A stretch of DNA of 64,000 bases from Haloplanus rubicundus (GCF_003342675.1 NZ_CP031148.1:1612001-1676000); one strand, 5' to 3'; shown: positions 16,471-24,324, numbered from the stretch's first letter. Translations and numbers: made by a program. The notes: generated by a model from the letters alone, not told the origin.

Positions 16471-17328
16471 TCACGGGCGGTCGGCGCTCGAACCGGCCGT
16501 CTCCGCGCCGTCCGTGGCCGTCTCGTCACCCTCCGCCGCCAGTGCCTCGGCGTCGTCGCCCAGCGGTGGCAGGAACTCCGGTCGCTCACCGTCTTCGACG
16601 CCGGCGGCGCGAAGTCGGTTGCGGAACTCCTCCGCCCGGAACCGGTCCGAGAGGCGGGCGTTGGCGACCACCATGAACAGGAAGAGGCCGATGCCGACGA
16701 AGATCAGGGCCGTCATCGGCGCCACGAGGTCGACGTAGCCGCCCGGCGTCGGGATGGCGTCGGTGAACAGCCAGACGCCGACCAGCCCCAGTCCGACCAG
16801 AATCTGTGCGAACGCGATGAGCTGGAGGAGGTTGTTCCCCAACTGGCCGGTTCCCTCGGGCACGTCCGCGGGGCTGGGCAGGGAGACGTCCTCGGGGGCG
16901 TCCGGCACCTCGTAGCTGTCCATCGAACACAGCGCGACGGTCGGTTTCACGTCCCGTACCACCGTCCCCTGTCCCTCGACGCTGCCGTCCGGGAAGACGA
17001 TGGCGTACCCTTCGTCCGAGTAGGCGACCAGTCGCTCTTCGCCGCCCTCCTCGAACCGTTCGAGGACGGCGAACACCTCTCGGCTCTGGATGCGGCTCTT
17101 GAGGTCCTGCTCCACCCGGTCGAGTAACTCGGGGCCGACGATCCAGGTGTCCGGATCGAACGCCGCCTCCCACTCCTCGGCGCTCATCCGCGCCATGTCG
17201 CTCGGGCCGAAGTTCTCGAAGTCGTAGTTCTCCTCGACTTCGCGTCGGAGGGCGTCGACGGCGTCGGCGTCGGCCTTAGCCGCCGTCTCGGCCGTCCCGT
17301 CGGTCGACGACGGTGACGAATCAGCCAT
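16471..17328 (-). CDS. Membrane protein of the cytochrome b cluster (probably DUF7319)
   Basis: A protein of 285 residues starting at ATG 17328 (MADSSPSSTDGTAE). The N-terminal 160 residues are soluble and acidic (EENYDFENFGPSDMARMSAEEWE), followed by two membrane segments (about 175-198 and 208-230) and an acidic tail. It heads the minus-strand cytochrome b/halocyanin cluster. It has no Rieske CxH motifs, so it does not replace the iron-sulfur subunit in any visible way. Function unknown. Confidence 0.65.
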   Translation of the reverse strand: MADSSPSSTDGTAETAAKADADAVDALRREVEENYDFENFGPSDMARMSAEEWEAAFDPDTWIVGPELLDRVEQDLKSRIQSREVFAVLERFEEGGEERLVAYSDEGYAIVFPDGSVEGQGTVVRDVKPTVALCSMDSYEVPDAPEDVSLPSPADVPEGTGQLGNNLLQLIAFAQILVGLGLVGVWLFTDAIPTPGGYVDLVAPMTALIFVGIGLFLFMVVANARLSDRFRAEEFRNRLRAAGVEDGERPEFLPPLGDDAEALAAEGDETATDGAETAGSSADRP

Positions 17329-17417
17329 CGGTCGACATTGGGTCCACAGCGTCATACGCTTTCCGACCTTGTCCCCGAGTCGGGCCCGTTTTAACGTCGC
17401 CCTCCTAAGCGCCGACG

Positions 17418-17894
17418 ATGGTGAGTGAGGCGACGACGGCGACGCTTGCGGGGCTGTCCGTCACCGCGAGTTTCCCCTTCTATCTCTACGGCGCGTGGAT
17501 CGTCATCGACGCCGAGACGGTGACGTGGAGCGTCCTCCTCCGGCACCTGAAGTTCATCGTCGTCGGCCTGGTGTTGACGACGGTGCCCGTCGTGGGGTGG
17601 ATGGTCCCTCGGTTGATGGACCAGTTCGGCGGCCTCGCCGTCCTGCACGCCGTGCTCGGCCTCCAGGCCTACGCGATGCTCGCGTTCGCCCTGACCGGCA
17701 TCGTCCGCATCTTCCAGGCCAAACACGCCGCGAATCTCTATCGTGACCCCGATCAGGACGTGGACCTGAACGACCTCCACGAGAACATGAGCGCGTGGCG
17801 CGGCCGCCTCCGAATCGGCGTCTTCGGCTACGTGCTCTTCTGGATCGGCGCCTACCTGATCGGCGTCGTTCGGTACGTGCAGCTGCACCTCTAG
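17418..17894 (+). CDS. Four-helix membrane protein next to cytochrome b cluster (probably DUF7321)
   Basis: A protein of 158 residues with four membrane segments (about 12-32, 42-62, 72-95 and 130-152). Conserved-looking His residues occur in LLRHLKFIVVG, LAVLHAVLG, QAKHAANLY and LNDLHENMSAW; a DUF420- or cytochrome-like fold is possible but not shown. It is divergent from the cytochrome b cluster and ends by overlapping the endonuclease III stop by four bases. Confidence 0.6.
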   Translation: MVSEATTATLAGLSVTASFPFYLYGAWIVIDAETVTWSVLLRHLKFIVVGLVLTTVPVVGWMVPRLMDQFGGLAVLHAVLGLQAYAMLAFALTGIVRIFQAKHAANLYRDPDQDVDLNDLHENMSAWRGRLRIGVFGYVLFWIGAYLIGVVRYVQLHL

Positions 17895-18577
17895 TCCCAC
17901 GCCTCGCCGCTCGCCAAGTCGACCTCCGCGTCCAGTTTCGAGGACGGACAGATGTCCTCCAGCACACAGTCCGCACAGTCGGGGTTGCGGGCGTCACACA
18001 CCGCCCGCCCGTGACTGATGAGCAGGTGGGTGAGCTGTTGCCAGTCGTCTTCGGGCACCACGTCCATCAGGTCGTCTTCGATCCGTTCGGGCCGCACCTC
18101 GGTCGTCAGGCCGAGCCGTCGCGAGAGCCGCTGTACGTGCGTGTCGACGACGATGCCCTCCACCACGTCGTGGCCGTGCTGGAGGACGACGTTCGCCGTC
18201 TTGCGCCCGACGCCTTTCAGGTCCGTCAGTTCGCTCATCGTGTCGGGCACGTCGCCGTCGTGGTCTTCGACGAGCGTCTCGCCGATGGACTTCAGGTATC
18301 CGGCCTTGTTGTTGTGGAAGGTGATGCCGTAGATGTCGTCGGCGAGCGTCCCCTCGTCCGCCGCGGCGTAGTCGGCTGCGGTCCGGTACTTCTCGAACAG
18401 CTCCTCGGTCACCTCGTTGACCCGCTCGTCGGTACACTGTGCGGAGAGGACGACGGCGACCAGAAGTTCCAGCCGGTTCGAGTAGGTGAGTGAGATGGTC
18501 GCGTCGGGGTACTCGTCGTACAGTCGGTCCAGCACCGCCTCGACCTGTGCCTCCCGCGAGTCCAGTGGTGTGCCCAT
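17891..18577 (-). CDS. nth: Endonuclease III (DNA glycosylase/AP lyase)
   Basis: A protein of 228 residues. The helix-hairpin-helix ends in the catalytic Lys (LKGVGRKTANVVL) and the catalytic Asp is in VVDTHVQRLSRRLGL. The C-terminal [4Fe-4S] loop C-x6-C-x2-C-x5-C is complete (CDARNPDCADCVLEDIC). It removes oxidised pyrimidines and cuts at AP sites in base excision repair. ATG 18577 is taken as start (MGTPLDSREAQVEAVLD); a GTG at 18622 would add 15 residues that look non-homologous. Confidence 0.96.
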   Translation of the reverse strand: MGTPLDSREAQVEAVLDRLYDEYPDATISLTYSNRLELLVAVVLSAQCTDERVNEVTEELFEKYRTAADYAAADEGTLADDIYGITFHNNKAGYLKSIGETLVEDHDGDVPDTMSELTDLKGVGRKTANVVLQHGHDVVEGIVVDTHVQRLSRRLGLTTEVRPERIEDDLMDVVPEDDWQQLTHLLISHGRAVCDARNPDCADCVLEDICPSSKLDAEVDLASGEAWD

Positions 18578-18652
18578 GGCTCGCGGTGCGGGGCGGTCCC
18601 CGTTGAGTCTATCGACCGACACCGCTCTCAGGTTTGATTTCTGGGCCGCACG

Positions 18653-18660
18653 TTATTTAT
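18653..18660 (+). promoter_or_regulatory. TATA-like box for lipoprotein gene
   Basis: The sequence ttatttat is centred about 27 bases before ATG 18684, the spacing expected for a leaderless haloarchaeal transcript. Confidence 0.55.
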
Positions 18661-18683
18661 CCGGGCCTATCTTTGGGGCGGCC

Positions 18684-19904
18684 ATGGAGCTGACACGTCG
18701 GGCGCTGCTGGGGACCGCGACGGCGCTCGGTCTGACCGGCTGTCTCGGATCCGGCGACTCGAACGTCGCCTACCCCGAATCCGGGACGCCGACCCGGACG
18801 CCGACCGACGCCGCCCTCGCCGACGCGGACCCCGAGCCGTCCGCGGTCGACGAGGAGGAGACGGTCCAGCAGACGGAGCCGTCGGTGCCGAACCGTCGGC
18901 TGGCGGCCGAAGTCGGGCGCGTCTACGGCGAAATCGAGTGGTTCGCCACCGACTACGACGACGCCATCCACGCGTACCGGCGAACCCTCGGCAACGCCAT
19001 GGCGACGGTCGAACGCGTCCGCGACGCCGCCGAGTTCGACGCCAACAGCCTCGGACTGGTTCGCCGCGCGACGGATCGAGCCGTCGCCACCGCTGAGGCC
19101 GAACTCGGCGGGCACTTCGGCATCCCCGGGCAGATGCGCGAAGAGATCGACCGCCACGTCGCGACGATCCGCCGGTTCGCCGACCGTGGCGACCTCGACC
19201 GCGTCGACGAGGAACTCGAACGCCTCCACGACTATCTCGGCGGCATCCGGAGCGACCTGTTCGTCCGTCGGGTGCTCTCGGATCGACAGATCGACGCCGC
19301 GCTCTACCGGCACCTCCACGACGAAACCGTCGACGACACGGACGACGACGATGACGACGACGAGGCCACCCCGGGACTCTTCGAGGTGCACCACTCCACG
19401 GGCTACTCGGGCTACGCCTACGCCGGCCCTCGATACGTCGAGCGCGACCCGTTCGACGACGCCCCGGGCGACGACGACAACGCCGGCCGGGAACTGCTCG
19501 CTCGCCAGCGCCTACAGTTCGAGCCACCGAGCGAGGCGACGGGCCGGACCGGCTTCGCCTACGTCGTGAGCTACGCGGTGCCCGACGAGGACGAACAGCC
19601 GTCGAATCTCGCTCCCCTCGACTACCCCTACACGTCGCTGTTCGTCCAGCACTACGACGGCGTGGCGGCCGCGACCGACGCGGTGGAGACGCTCCTCGAG
19701 ACGGCGGTCAGTCAGGAGGGGTGGTACTCCTTCGGCCGTGACCGGTGGCGGCAGGTCTACTATCGGGCCGACGGCGACGTGACCTACGCCTACCTGATCC
19801 AGGCCGGCCCCTTCGTCCTCGTCGCCGCTCCCTCGGAGGTGGCGTGGGAGGAACGCGTCGACTGGACCGCCCCGCTCGACCGACTCTGGCTGTGGAGACC
19901 GTAG
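18684..19904 (+). CDS. Secreted lipoprotein, unknown function
   Basis: A protein of 406 residues. The N-terminus MELTRRALLGTATALGLTGC joins a twin-arginine-like signal to a lipobox (LTGC, Cys20), so the mature protein should be lipid-anchored outside the cell. A Thr/Pro-rich linker follows, then an alpha-helical region (about 75-200) and a mixed region with an Asp-rich loop (about 213-223). The C-terminal domain includes GYSGYAYAGPRYVERD and DVTYAYLIQAGPFVLVAAPS. I do not recognise the family. The following membrane-protein gene starts two bases after the stop. Confidence 0.7.
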   Translation: MELTRRALLGTATALGLTGCLGSGDSNVAYPESGTPTRTPTDAALADADPEPSAVDEEETVQQTEPSVPNRRLAAEVGRVYGEIEWFATDYDDAIHAYRRTLGNAMATVERVRDAAEFDANSLGLVRRATDRAVATAEAELGGHFGIPGQMREEIDRHVATIRRFADRGDLDRVDEELERLHDYLGGIRSDLFVRRVLSDRQIDAALYRHLHDETVDDTDDDDDDDEATPGLFEVHHSTGYSGYAYAGPRYVERDPFDDAPGDDDNAGRELLARQRLQFEPPSEATGRTGFAYVVSYAVPDEDEQPSNLAPLDYPYTSLFVQHYDGVAAATDAVETLLETAVSQEGWYSFGRDRWRQVYYRADGDVTYAYLIQAGPFVLVAAPSEVAWEERVDWTAPLDRLWLWRP

Positions 19905-19905
19905 C

Positions 19906-20397
19906 GTGTCCGGGCGAAACGCGCTCCCTTCGGCTCGCCGACAGGCCGGCCTGATCGTCGCCACCTTCGCACTCGTGGGCATCGCCCTCGGCGTCCTCGG
20001 GTTCGTCGCCGGTGACTGGGCGCGGACCCAGTTCGTCACCGCCGCGTCCGGCGCCGCCCCCGAGACGTTCGGCCCCGTCTTTCTCGCGCTCTCGGTCTTC
20101 CAGACGACGGTGACGATGCTCGTCGTCGGCCCCGTCCTCGCCGCGGTCCTCGGCCTGCTCTCCGGCTCCCGGTTCGCGGACCCGAGTGCGGCGGCGAGCG
20201 TCGCCGCCGGCGGCGCCCTCGTCGGGTTCTTCTGCATGGCGGGGCTCGGCCTCCTCGGCCTCTCGGCGCTCTCGGGCCCCGGCACCGCGCAGGTCTACTC
20301 GCTCCGCGGCGCGGTCGGTCCCCTCCTCCTCGCGGGCGCCGTCACGACGGCCACCGGTGCCGGCGCCGGCGCTCTCGGCTCGCAGTTCGTCCGCTAA
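19906..20397 (+). CDS. Hydrophobic membrane protein, unknown function
   Basis: A protein of 163 residues with four predicted membrane helices (about 15-37, 57-82, 95-115 and 132-155) rich in Ala and Gly. The start is GTG 19906, two bases after the lipoprotein stop, so the two genes probably form an operon. No motif suggests an activity. Confidence 0.6.
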   Translation: MSGRNALPSARRQAGLIVATFALVGIALGVLGFVAGDWARTQFVTAASGAAPETFGPVFLALSVFQTTVTMLVVGPVLAAVLGLLSGSRFADPSAAASVAAGGALVGFFCMAGLGLLGLSALSGPGTAQVYSLRGAVGPLLLAGAVTTATGAGAGALGSQFVR

Positions 20398-20405
20398 CCG
20401 GCAAG

Positions 20406-20411
20406 CATAAC
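20406..20411 (+). promoter_or_regulatory. TATA-like element before shikimate kinase
   Basis: The sequence cataac is centred about 27 bases before ATG 20436. It is a weak match to the archaeal TATA box but sits at the right spacing. Confidence 0.35.
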
Positions 20412-20435
20412 TGTCCGCTCCGCGCGGGGTTCGGT

Positions 20436-21302
20436 ATGTACGGCGAGGCCGTCGCACTCGGTGCGGGTACGGTCCTGAACGCCCTCGCGACGGGCGTCGG
20501 ATCGGCCTTCGCCATCGACGCGGAGACGACTGCCCGGGTCGAACTCGACGACTCCGGGACCGTCGAGGGTGCGATTGCCGGTGCGCCGGACGGCGACACG
20601 CGGCTCATCCGCCGCTGTGTCGAACGCGTCGTCGACCGGTTCGGCGACGGTCAGGGCGGCCACGTCCGCACCGAAAGCGACGTGCCGATGGCCGCGGGGC
20701 TGAAGAGTTCCAGCGCCGCCGCGAACGCGACGGTGCTGGCGACGCTCTCGGCGCTCGACGTGTCGGTCGGTGACGACGCCGAACTCGACCGCGAGGCGGC
20801 CTGTCGCATCGGCGTCGCCGCCGCCCGCGACGCCGGCGTCACCGTCACCGGCGCGTTCGACGACGCGAGCGCCAGCATGCTCGGCGGCGTCACCGTCACC
20901 GACAACGCGGCGGACGACCTGCTCGCCCGCGAGGCGGTGGACTGGGACGCCCTCGTCTGGACGCCGCCGGCCCGCGCGTTCAGCGCCGACGCCGACGTGG
21001 CGCGCTGTGAGCGGGTGGCGCCGATGGCGGACCTCGTCGCCGAACTGGCGCTCGACGGCCGCTACGGCGAGGCGATGACGGTCAACGGACTCGCCTTCTC
21101 GGCGGCGCTCGGCTTTCCGACCGATCCCGCCGTCGAGGCGATGCCACACGCCGACGGCGTGTCGCTCTCGGGGACCGGGCCGAGCGTCGTCGCCGTCGGC
21201 GACCGGGACGGACTGGAACGCGTACGCGACCACTGGAACCAACGGGAGGGAGACACATGGCTAACGACGACACGAACGGACGGCGCACGGGTGATCGAAT
21301 GA
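20436..21302 (+). CDS. aroK: Shikimate kinase, archaeal GHMP type
   Basis: A protein of 288 residues of the GHMP kinase superfamily, the archaeal replacement for bacterial AroK. The ATP loop is VPMAAGLKSSSAAANATV (about 83-100), the N-terminal strand GEAVALGAGTVLNALATG is typical, and SGTGPSVVAVG near the C-terminus is the third GHMP motif. It phosphorylates shikimate on the way to chorismate. The 3' end overlaps the chorismate mutase start (ATGA), so two steps of aromatic synthesis are coupled. aroE lies at 49104 and tyrA at 27408. Confidence 0.95.
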   Translation: MYGEAVALGAGTVLNALATGVGSAFAIDAETTARVELDDSGTVEGAIAGAPDGDTRLIRRCVERVVDRFGDGQGGHVRTESDVPMAAGLKSSSAAANATVLATLSALDVSVGDDAELDREAACRIGVAAARDAGVTVTGAFDDASASMLGGVTVTDNAADDLLAREAVDWDALVWTPPARAFSADADVARCERVAPMADLVAELALDGRYGEAMTVNGLAFSAALGFPTDPAVEAMPHADGVSLSGTGPSVVAVGDRDGLERVRDHWNQREGDTWLTTTRTDGARVIE

Positions 21303-21592
21303 GCGAGAGCGACGCGGCCGAGGAGATGTCCCTGGACGAACTCCGCGAGGAGATCGAGGAGATCGACCGCGAACTCGTCGAACTCATCGCCCGCCGAACC
21401 TACGTCGCGGGCACCGTCGCGCAGGTCAAAGAGGAGCGAGGGCTGCCGACGACCGACGAGTCACAGGAGGCCCGTGTGATGGAGCGAGCGGGCGAGAACG
21501 CCGAAACCTTCGACGTGGACGCCAACCTGGTGAAGGCGATTTTCCGGCTGCTGATCGAGTTGAACAAGGTGGAGCAACGAGAGAGCCGATAG
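21299..21592 (+). CDS. aroQ: Chorismate mutase (AroQ class, archaeal)
   Basis: A protein of 97 residues, the size of a stand-alone AroQ-fold mutase. MSLDELREEIEEIDRELVEL, ARRTYVAGTVAQVKEERGLP and FRLLIELNKVEQRESR are the three helices that form the active site and convert chorismate to prephenate. I chose ATG 21299, which overlaps the aroK stop as ATGA; ATG 21257 would add 14 polar residues. The last 32 bases are duplicated at 22922-22953 beyond a toxin-antitoxin islet, with only synonymous differences. Confidence 0.93.
   Translation: MSESDAAEEMSLDELREEIEEIDRELVELIARRTYVAGTVAQVKEERGLPTTDESQEARVMERAGENAETFDVDANLVKAIFRLLIELNKVEQRESR
21561..21592 (+). repeat. Direct repeat, copy 1 (3' end of aroQ)
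   Basis: These 32 bases encode the end of AroQ (NKVEQRESR-stop). Copy 2 at 22922-22953 matches 27 of 32 positions, and all five differences are synonymous (CAA/CAG, AGC/TCA, CGA/CGG). The 1.33 kb between the copies is a toxin-antitoxin islet, so the pair looks like attachment or recombination junctions. Confidence 0.75.
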
Positions 21593-21769
21593 CCGTAATC
21601 AGGTGACACGGGGCTTGTAGCGCCCGTTCAGTCCCACCGGTATTCTTCCGATTGCTGTTCTCTCGGTTCGGGTTCGGAGAAAACCTCCGTACTTGGCCTC
21701 GGTGGCTCCGAAAGACGGGGAAGCGACGGCACGACAAGCGTTTTGCTTCTGCACTCACAATGTACACAC

Positions 21770-22090
21770 ATGAGTTCCGGGTCGGAGAAAAAGCGCGTCC
21801 AGTTCCGCGCACCGAGGGGGTTGGTAGACCGGGCCGACGCGCTCGCTGCGGTGTTCGAGACGGACCGGACGGACATCCTCATTTCCGCACTTCGGGAGTA
21901 CCTGCGCGACGCCGCGCACTCCGACGAGGTGAAACAGGAGATCGCGGACGCCTACTACGACGACAACATCACGTTCGAGGAACTGAAGGACCTCGTCGGG
22001 CACGAGGAGGCCGCCAACTTCCGACTACTGAAAGAGCAGTTGACCGACGAGTTCGTGGACGAGGTCGCAGAGGAGCTGGCCGACTCGTAG
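21770..22090 (+). CDS. Antitoxin-like protein, probable ribbon-helix-helix
   Basis: A protein of 106 residues. Residues 10-50 (KKRVQFRAPRGLVDRADALA and TDRTDILISALREYL) have the beta strand and two helices of a ribbon-helix-helix DNA binder. The acidic C-terminal half (ITFEELKDLVGHEEAANFRL) would wrap the toxin. The next gene, a PIN-domain protein, begins directly after its stop codon, the usual antitoxin-toxin order. ATG 21770 is chosen; upstream in-frame codons encode no RHH strand. Confidence 0.75.
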   Translation: MSSGSEKKRVQFRAPRGLVDRADALAAVFETDRTDILISALREYLRDAAHSDEVKQEIADAYYDDNITFEELKDLVGHEEAANFRLLKEQLTDEFVDEVAEELADS

Positions 22091-22615
22091 ATGGTGCTGA
22101 TCGTCGCCGACACGTCAGCCCTCGTGAGCCTCGGGCCCGTGGCGGACGCCTCGCCGAACCCACTCGATCTGCTCCTCGATTCGCACACCGTAGTCGTCCC
22201 AGAGCAGGTCGTCGACGAACTCATCGAGACGGCCTCCTACGACGACGCCTCCGGTCAGGGGGCACAGGCGGTTCTCGACCGTCGCTCTGCGTTCGAGGTG
22301 TGTTCCGTCGAACTGGACGAGACGTTCCCGCTGGACGACGGCGAGAACGCGGCGGTCACGCTGGCGAACGAGATCGACGCCGTGCAACTGCTCTGTGATG
22401 AGTTCAACCGACTCGCGCTCGTCCACGCCTCGCTGGCCGAGACCCGCCTCGTCACGACGCCGATTCTCATCACTGCGTTGGTTCGCAACGACGCGCTCTC
22501 ACCCGACGCTGCCGAGGAGTTCTTGGCCGAGATGAGTGACGCTCGCAGCTGGTCGTCGAACTCCTACGTTGAGCGTGCGAAGGCCACGCTTCGACAGCAA
22601 CGCGAGAATGGATGA
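22091..22615 (+). CDS. PIN-domain protein, probable toxin ribonuclease
   Basis: A protein of 174 residues. The PIN acidic residues are visible: Asp7 in LIVADTSALVSLG, Glu in VVDELIETA, the D-x-E-N-A of FPLDDGENAAVTLAN and Asp in LLCDEFNRLALVHA. These bind Mg2+ or Mn2+ for RNA cleavage. It follows the RHH antitoxin with no gap. It is longer than a classic VapC (about 130 residues) and closer to the archaeal PIN proteins near 160-175 residues. The base composition from here to 22920 is visibly AT-richer than the flanking core genes. Confidence 0.8.
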   Translation: MVLIVADTSALVSLGPVADASPNPLDLLLDSHTVVVPEQVVDELIETASYDDASGQGAQAVLDRRSAFEVCSVELDETFPLDDGENAAVTLANEIDAVQLLCDEFNRLALVHASLAETRLVTTPILITALVRNDALSPDAAEEFLAEMSDARSWSSNSYVERAKATLRQQRENG

Positions 22616-22639
22616 CTTGATTGGACTTGCGACCCGTGA

Positions 22640-22885
22640 GGTATCGTTCCACCCTCACTATTTAACAGCCAAGAGCAAGAACGGATCTTGGGCAAACTCG
22701 ACGAAATCGTCGATTCGCCGTGGCGTGACCCGCCAGATTACAGTGAACCTCTCCGAAACAGCCCACACAGGAAAGTCCGCGTTGGCGAGTTCCGTCTGGC
22801 CGTGACGTTGCGACAGAACGAACAGCGGATGGTGGTGGCTCGAATCAAGCGACGCGGTAGTGCCTACACTGTCGACGACGATTGA
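22640..22885 (+). pseudogene. RelE/ParE-family toxin remnant without a start codon
   Basis: The frame is open from 22640 to the TGA at 22885. From about 22670 it reads QERILGKLDEIVDSPWRDPPDY, then VRVGEFRLAVTLRQNEQRMV and ARIKRRGSAYTVDDD. That is the C-terminal two thirds of a RelE-like toxin of a type common in haloarchaea. The N-terminal strand and helix are missing, an in-frame TGA stands at 22637, and the only candidate start is an internal TTG at 22688. It is therefore most likely a decayed gene, though a short protein from TTG cannot be excluded. Confidence 0.6.
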
Positions 22886-22921
22886 TTTCGTTCATTAAGA
22901 GCATAATGGATTTCAGCTACG

Positions 22922-22953
22922 TGAACAAGGTGGAGCAGCGAGAGTCACGGTAG
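22922..22953 (+). repeat. Direct repeat, copy 2 (displaced aroQ 3' end)
   Basis: The sequence encodes NKVEQRESR and a TAG stop in frame but is preceded by unrelated sequence (MDFSYV). Compare the intact copy at 21561-21592. It marks the right edge of the toxin-antitoxin islet. Bases 22954-23024 after it hold no recognisable gene. Confidence 0.75.
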
Positions 22954-23024
22954 GACGGATTGCCTCGGAAGCGGCGGGCGCGGCGCTCACGTTCCTCGAG
23001 CGGGCCGCGAAGTAACGGCTCGGT

Positions 23025-23705
23025 TCAGTACACCCACAACCGACGGATCCGATCTTCGATAGCCGGATACGTCGCCCGCAGGTCGGCGACGCCGCGCTCG
23101 CCGTCGACGTTGACGACGTGCACCTCGCCCCGGTCGCCGCCGTACACGTCCTGGAAGTCGTAGACGGCGCCGACCACCTCCACCCCGGGCGGCACGTCGT
23201 CGCTCCCGACGAGCACGTCCACCTGCCGGTCGACGTTGTACTCGACGAGCCGATTGATCGCCTCCGGGCGGCTCAGGTCGTCCGGGAGCGCCTCGACGCC
23301 GGGTTCGAGGAGGGGTTTCAGCAGGTCGAGACAGCCTTCGATGCCTGGCAGGTCGTTCACGTCACCGGTCAGGGCGTCGTACGTCGCGGTGACGGCCCCA
23401 CAGCCCGTGTGGCCGACGACCACCGCCGTCTCCGTCCCCGTGTGTGCCAGCGGATACAGTACGTCCCCGGAGACGACGTCGCCCTCGTCGGTCCGCTGGA
23501 CGACGCGGTTTCCGATGTTCCCGCAAGTGAAGATGCGACCGGGAGCCTCGTTTCCCCACATGTGGTCCTGCAGGACGCGCGAATCGGAACAACAGATGGT
23601 GACGGTGTGGGGATGCTGTGCCGCTTGCAGGTCGTCGAACCGGTCGTCGAACGCGGCGGCGTGGGCGAGATTCCCCGCCAGGAGGTCGACGAACGTTTGA
23701 TCCAT
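23025..23705 (-). CDS. Beta-class carbonic anhydrase
   Basis: A protein of 226 residues from ATG 23705 (MDQTFVDLLAGNLAH). The zinc site of beta carbonic anhydrases is complete: Cys39 and Asp41 with Arg43 in ICCSDSRV, and His and Cys in VVVGHTGCGAV (about 96-99). GNIGNRVV and PLAHTGTETAV are also typical. It interconverts CO2 and bicarbonate in the cytosol. Nested palindrome copy D lies 56 bases upstream of its start codon. Confidence 0.95.
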   Translation of the reverse strand: MDQTFVDLLAGNLAHAAAFDDRFDDLQAAQHPHTVTICCSDSRVLQDHMWGNEAPGRIFTCGNIGNRVVQRTDEGDVVSGDVLYPLAHTGTETAVVVGHTGCGAVTATYDALTGDVNDLPGIEGCLDLLKPLLEPGVEALPDDLSRPEAINRLVEYNVDRQVDVLVGSDDVPPGVEVVGAVYDFQDVYGGDRGEVHVVNVDGERGVADLRATYPAIEDRIRRLWVY

Positions 23706-23761
23706 TGGAACTGGATAGTCCGTCCGCCGATATAGTCGTTGGTGGCCATCGCGACGGCGAC

Positions 23762-23836
23762 TCATACGGATTATTGTGGTGGTTCACCGAGACGGGTCGG
23801 CGAACCACCGGTACTGGCTTACGATCAGCCGTATCA
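23762..23836 (-). repeat. Nested palindrome copy D
   Basis: Read on the minus strand it starts TGATACGGCTGATCGTAAG and ends ATAATCCGTATGA, an outer inverted repeat. The inner arms are GGTGGTTCGCCG and CGGTGAACCACC. The leading TGA is the stop codon of the NikR gene (23834-23836). The distal end faces the carbonic anhydrase start. Confidence 0.85.
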
Positions 23837-24253
23837 CGCGTCGTCCCGGATGACCATCACCTTCACCCGTCGCACGGCGTCGAAATCGCGGAGGCGGTAG
23901 GTGAGTTCGCGCACCCGCTCGCTCGGCCCGCGGCAGAACAGCGATTCGAGACACCACTCGCCCTGATGGGTGTGACTCGTGTTCAGGATCACGTCCTGGT
24001 AGTCGTGCTGGACGGCGTGCAGGTCACGGATCACGTCGTGGTGACGGTAGTCGAAGCCGACGAGGGCCACCACCTCGCCGGTCGTCGATTCGAGTCGCGA
24101 GTGGGCCTCGATGTATTCGAGCATCGCCTCCCTGACCGCCCGGGATCGACTCTCCAGTTCCTGGTCGCGCCACACGCGGTCGAACGCCTCGACGATGTCG
24201 TCGGGGATGTTGAAACTCGTTCGCACGTCACCCCGCTCGTCGCGCAGGACCAA
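23834..24253 (-). CDS. nikR: NikR family nickel-responsive transcription regulator
   Basis: A protein of 139 residues from TTG 24253; an in-frame GTG at 24226 (VRTSFNIPDDIVEAFD) is an alternative. The N-terminal ribbon-helix-helix (RTSFNIPDDIVEAFDRVW; SRSRAVREAMLEYI) binds DNA. The C-terminal ACT-like domain has likely nickel ligands: His in VQHDYQD, HTH in NTSHTHQGEW, and Cys in WCLESL. The spacing H-x-H-x4-C is one residue shorter than the H-x-H-x5-C I recall for bacterial NikR. It is divergent from a nickel-transporter gene, so it probably represses that gene when nickel is ample. Confidence 0.88.
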   Translation of the reverse strand: MVLRDERGDVRTSFNIPDDIVEAFDRVWRDQELESRSRAVREAMLEYIEAHSRLESTTGEVVALVGFDYRHHDVIRDLHAVQHDYQDVILNTSHTHQGEWCLESLFCRGPSERVRELTYRLRDFDAVRRVKVMVIRDDA

Positions 24254-24324
24254 GAGACCCCGTTATGACGATTCCCCCGATTCGATATTAACAACCGCTA
24301 ACTCGGATCGATCCCGAGTAAGAC
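24254..24324. promoter_or_regulatory. nikR/nickel transporter divergent control region with candidate operators
   Basis: This 71-bp region separates the divergent nikR and transporter genes. Two inverted repeats are visible: gttatgacga and tcgatattaac (arms about 24261-24292), overlapping an AT-rich box, and the near-palindrome ctcggatcgatcccgag at 24302-24318 just before the transporter start. NikR binds dyad operators as a tetramer, so either could be its site; which one is inference. Confidence 0.4.

Noticed and set aside
22960-23163. Small basic frame beyond the aroQ duplicate
   Set aside because: It mostly overlaps the carbonic anhydrase gene on the other strand and has no recognisable features.
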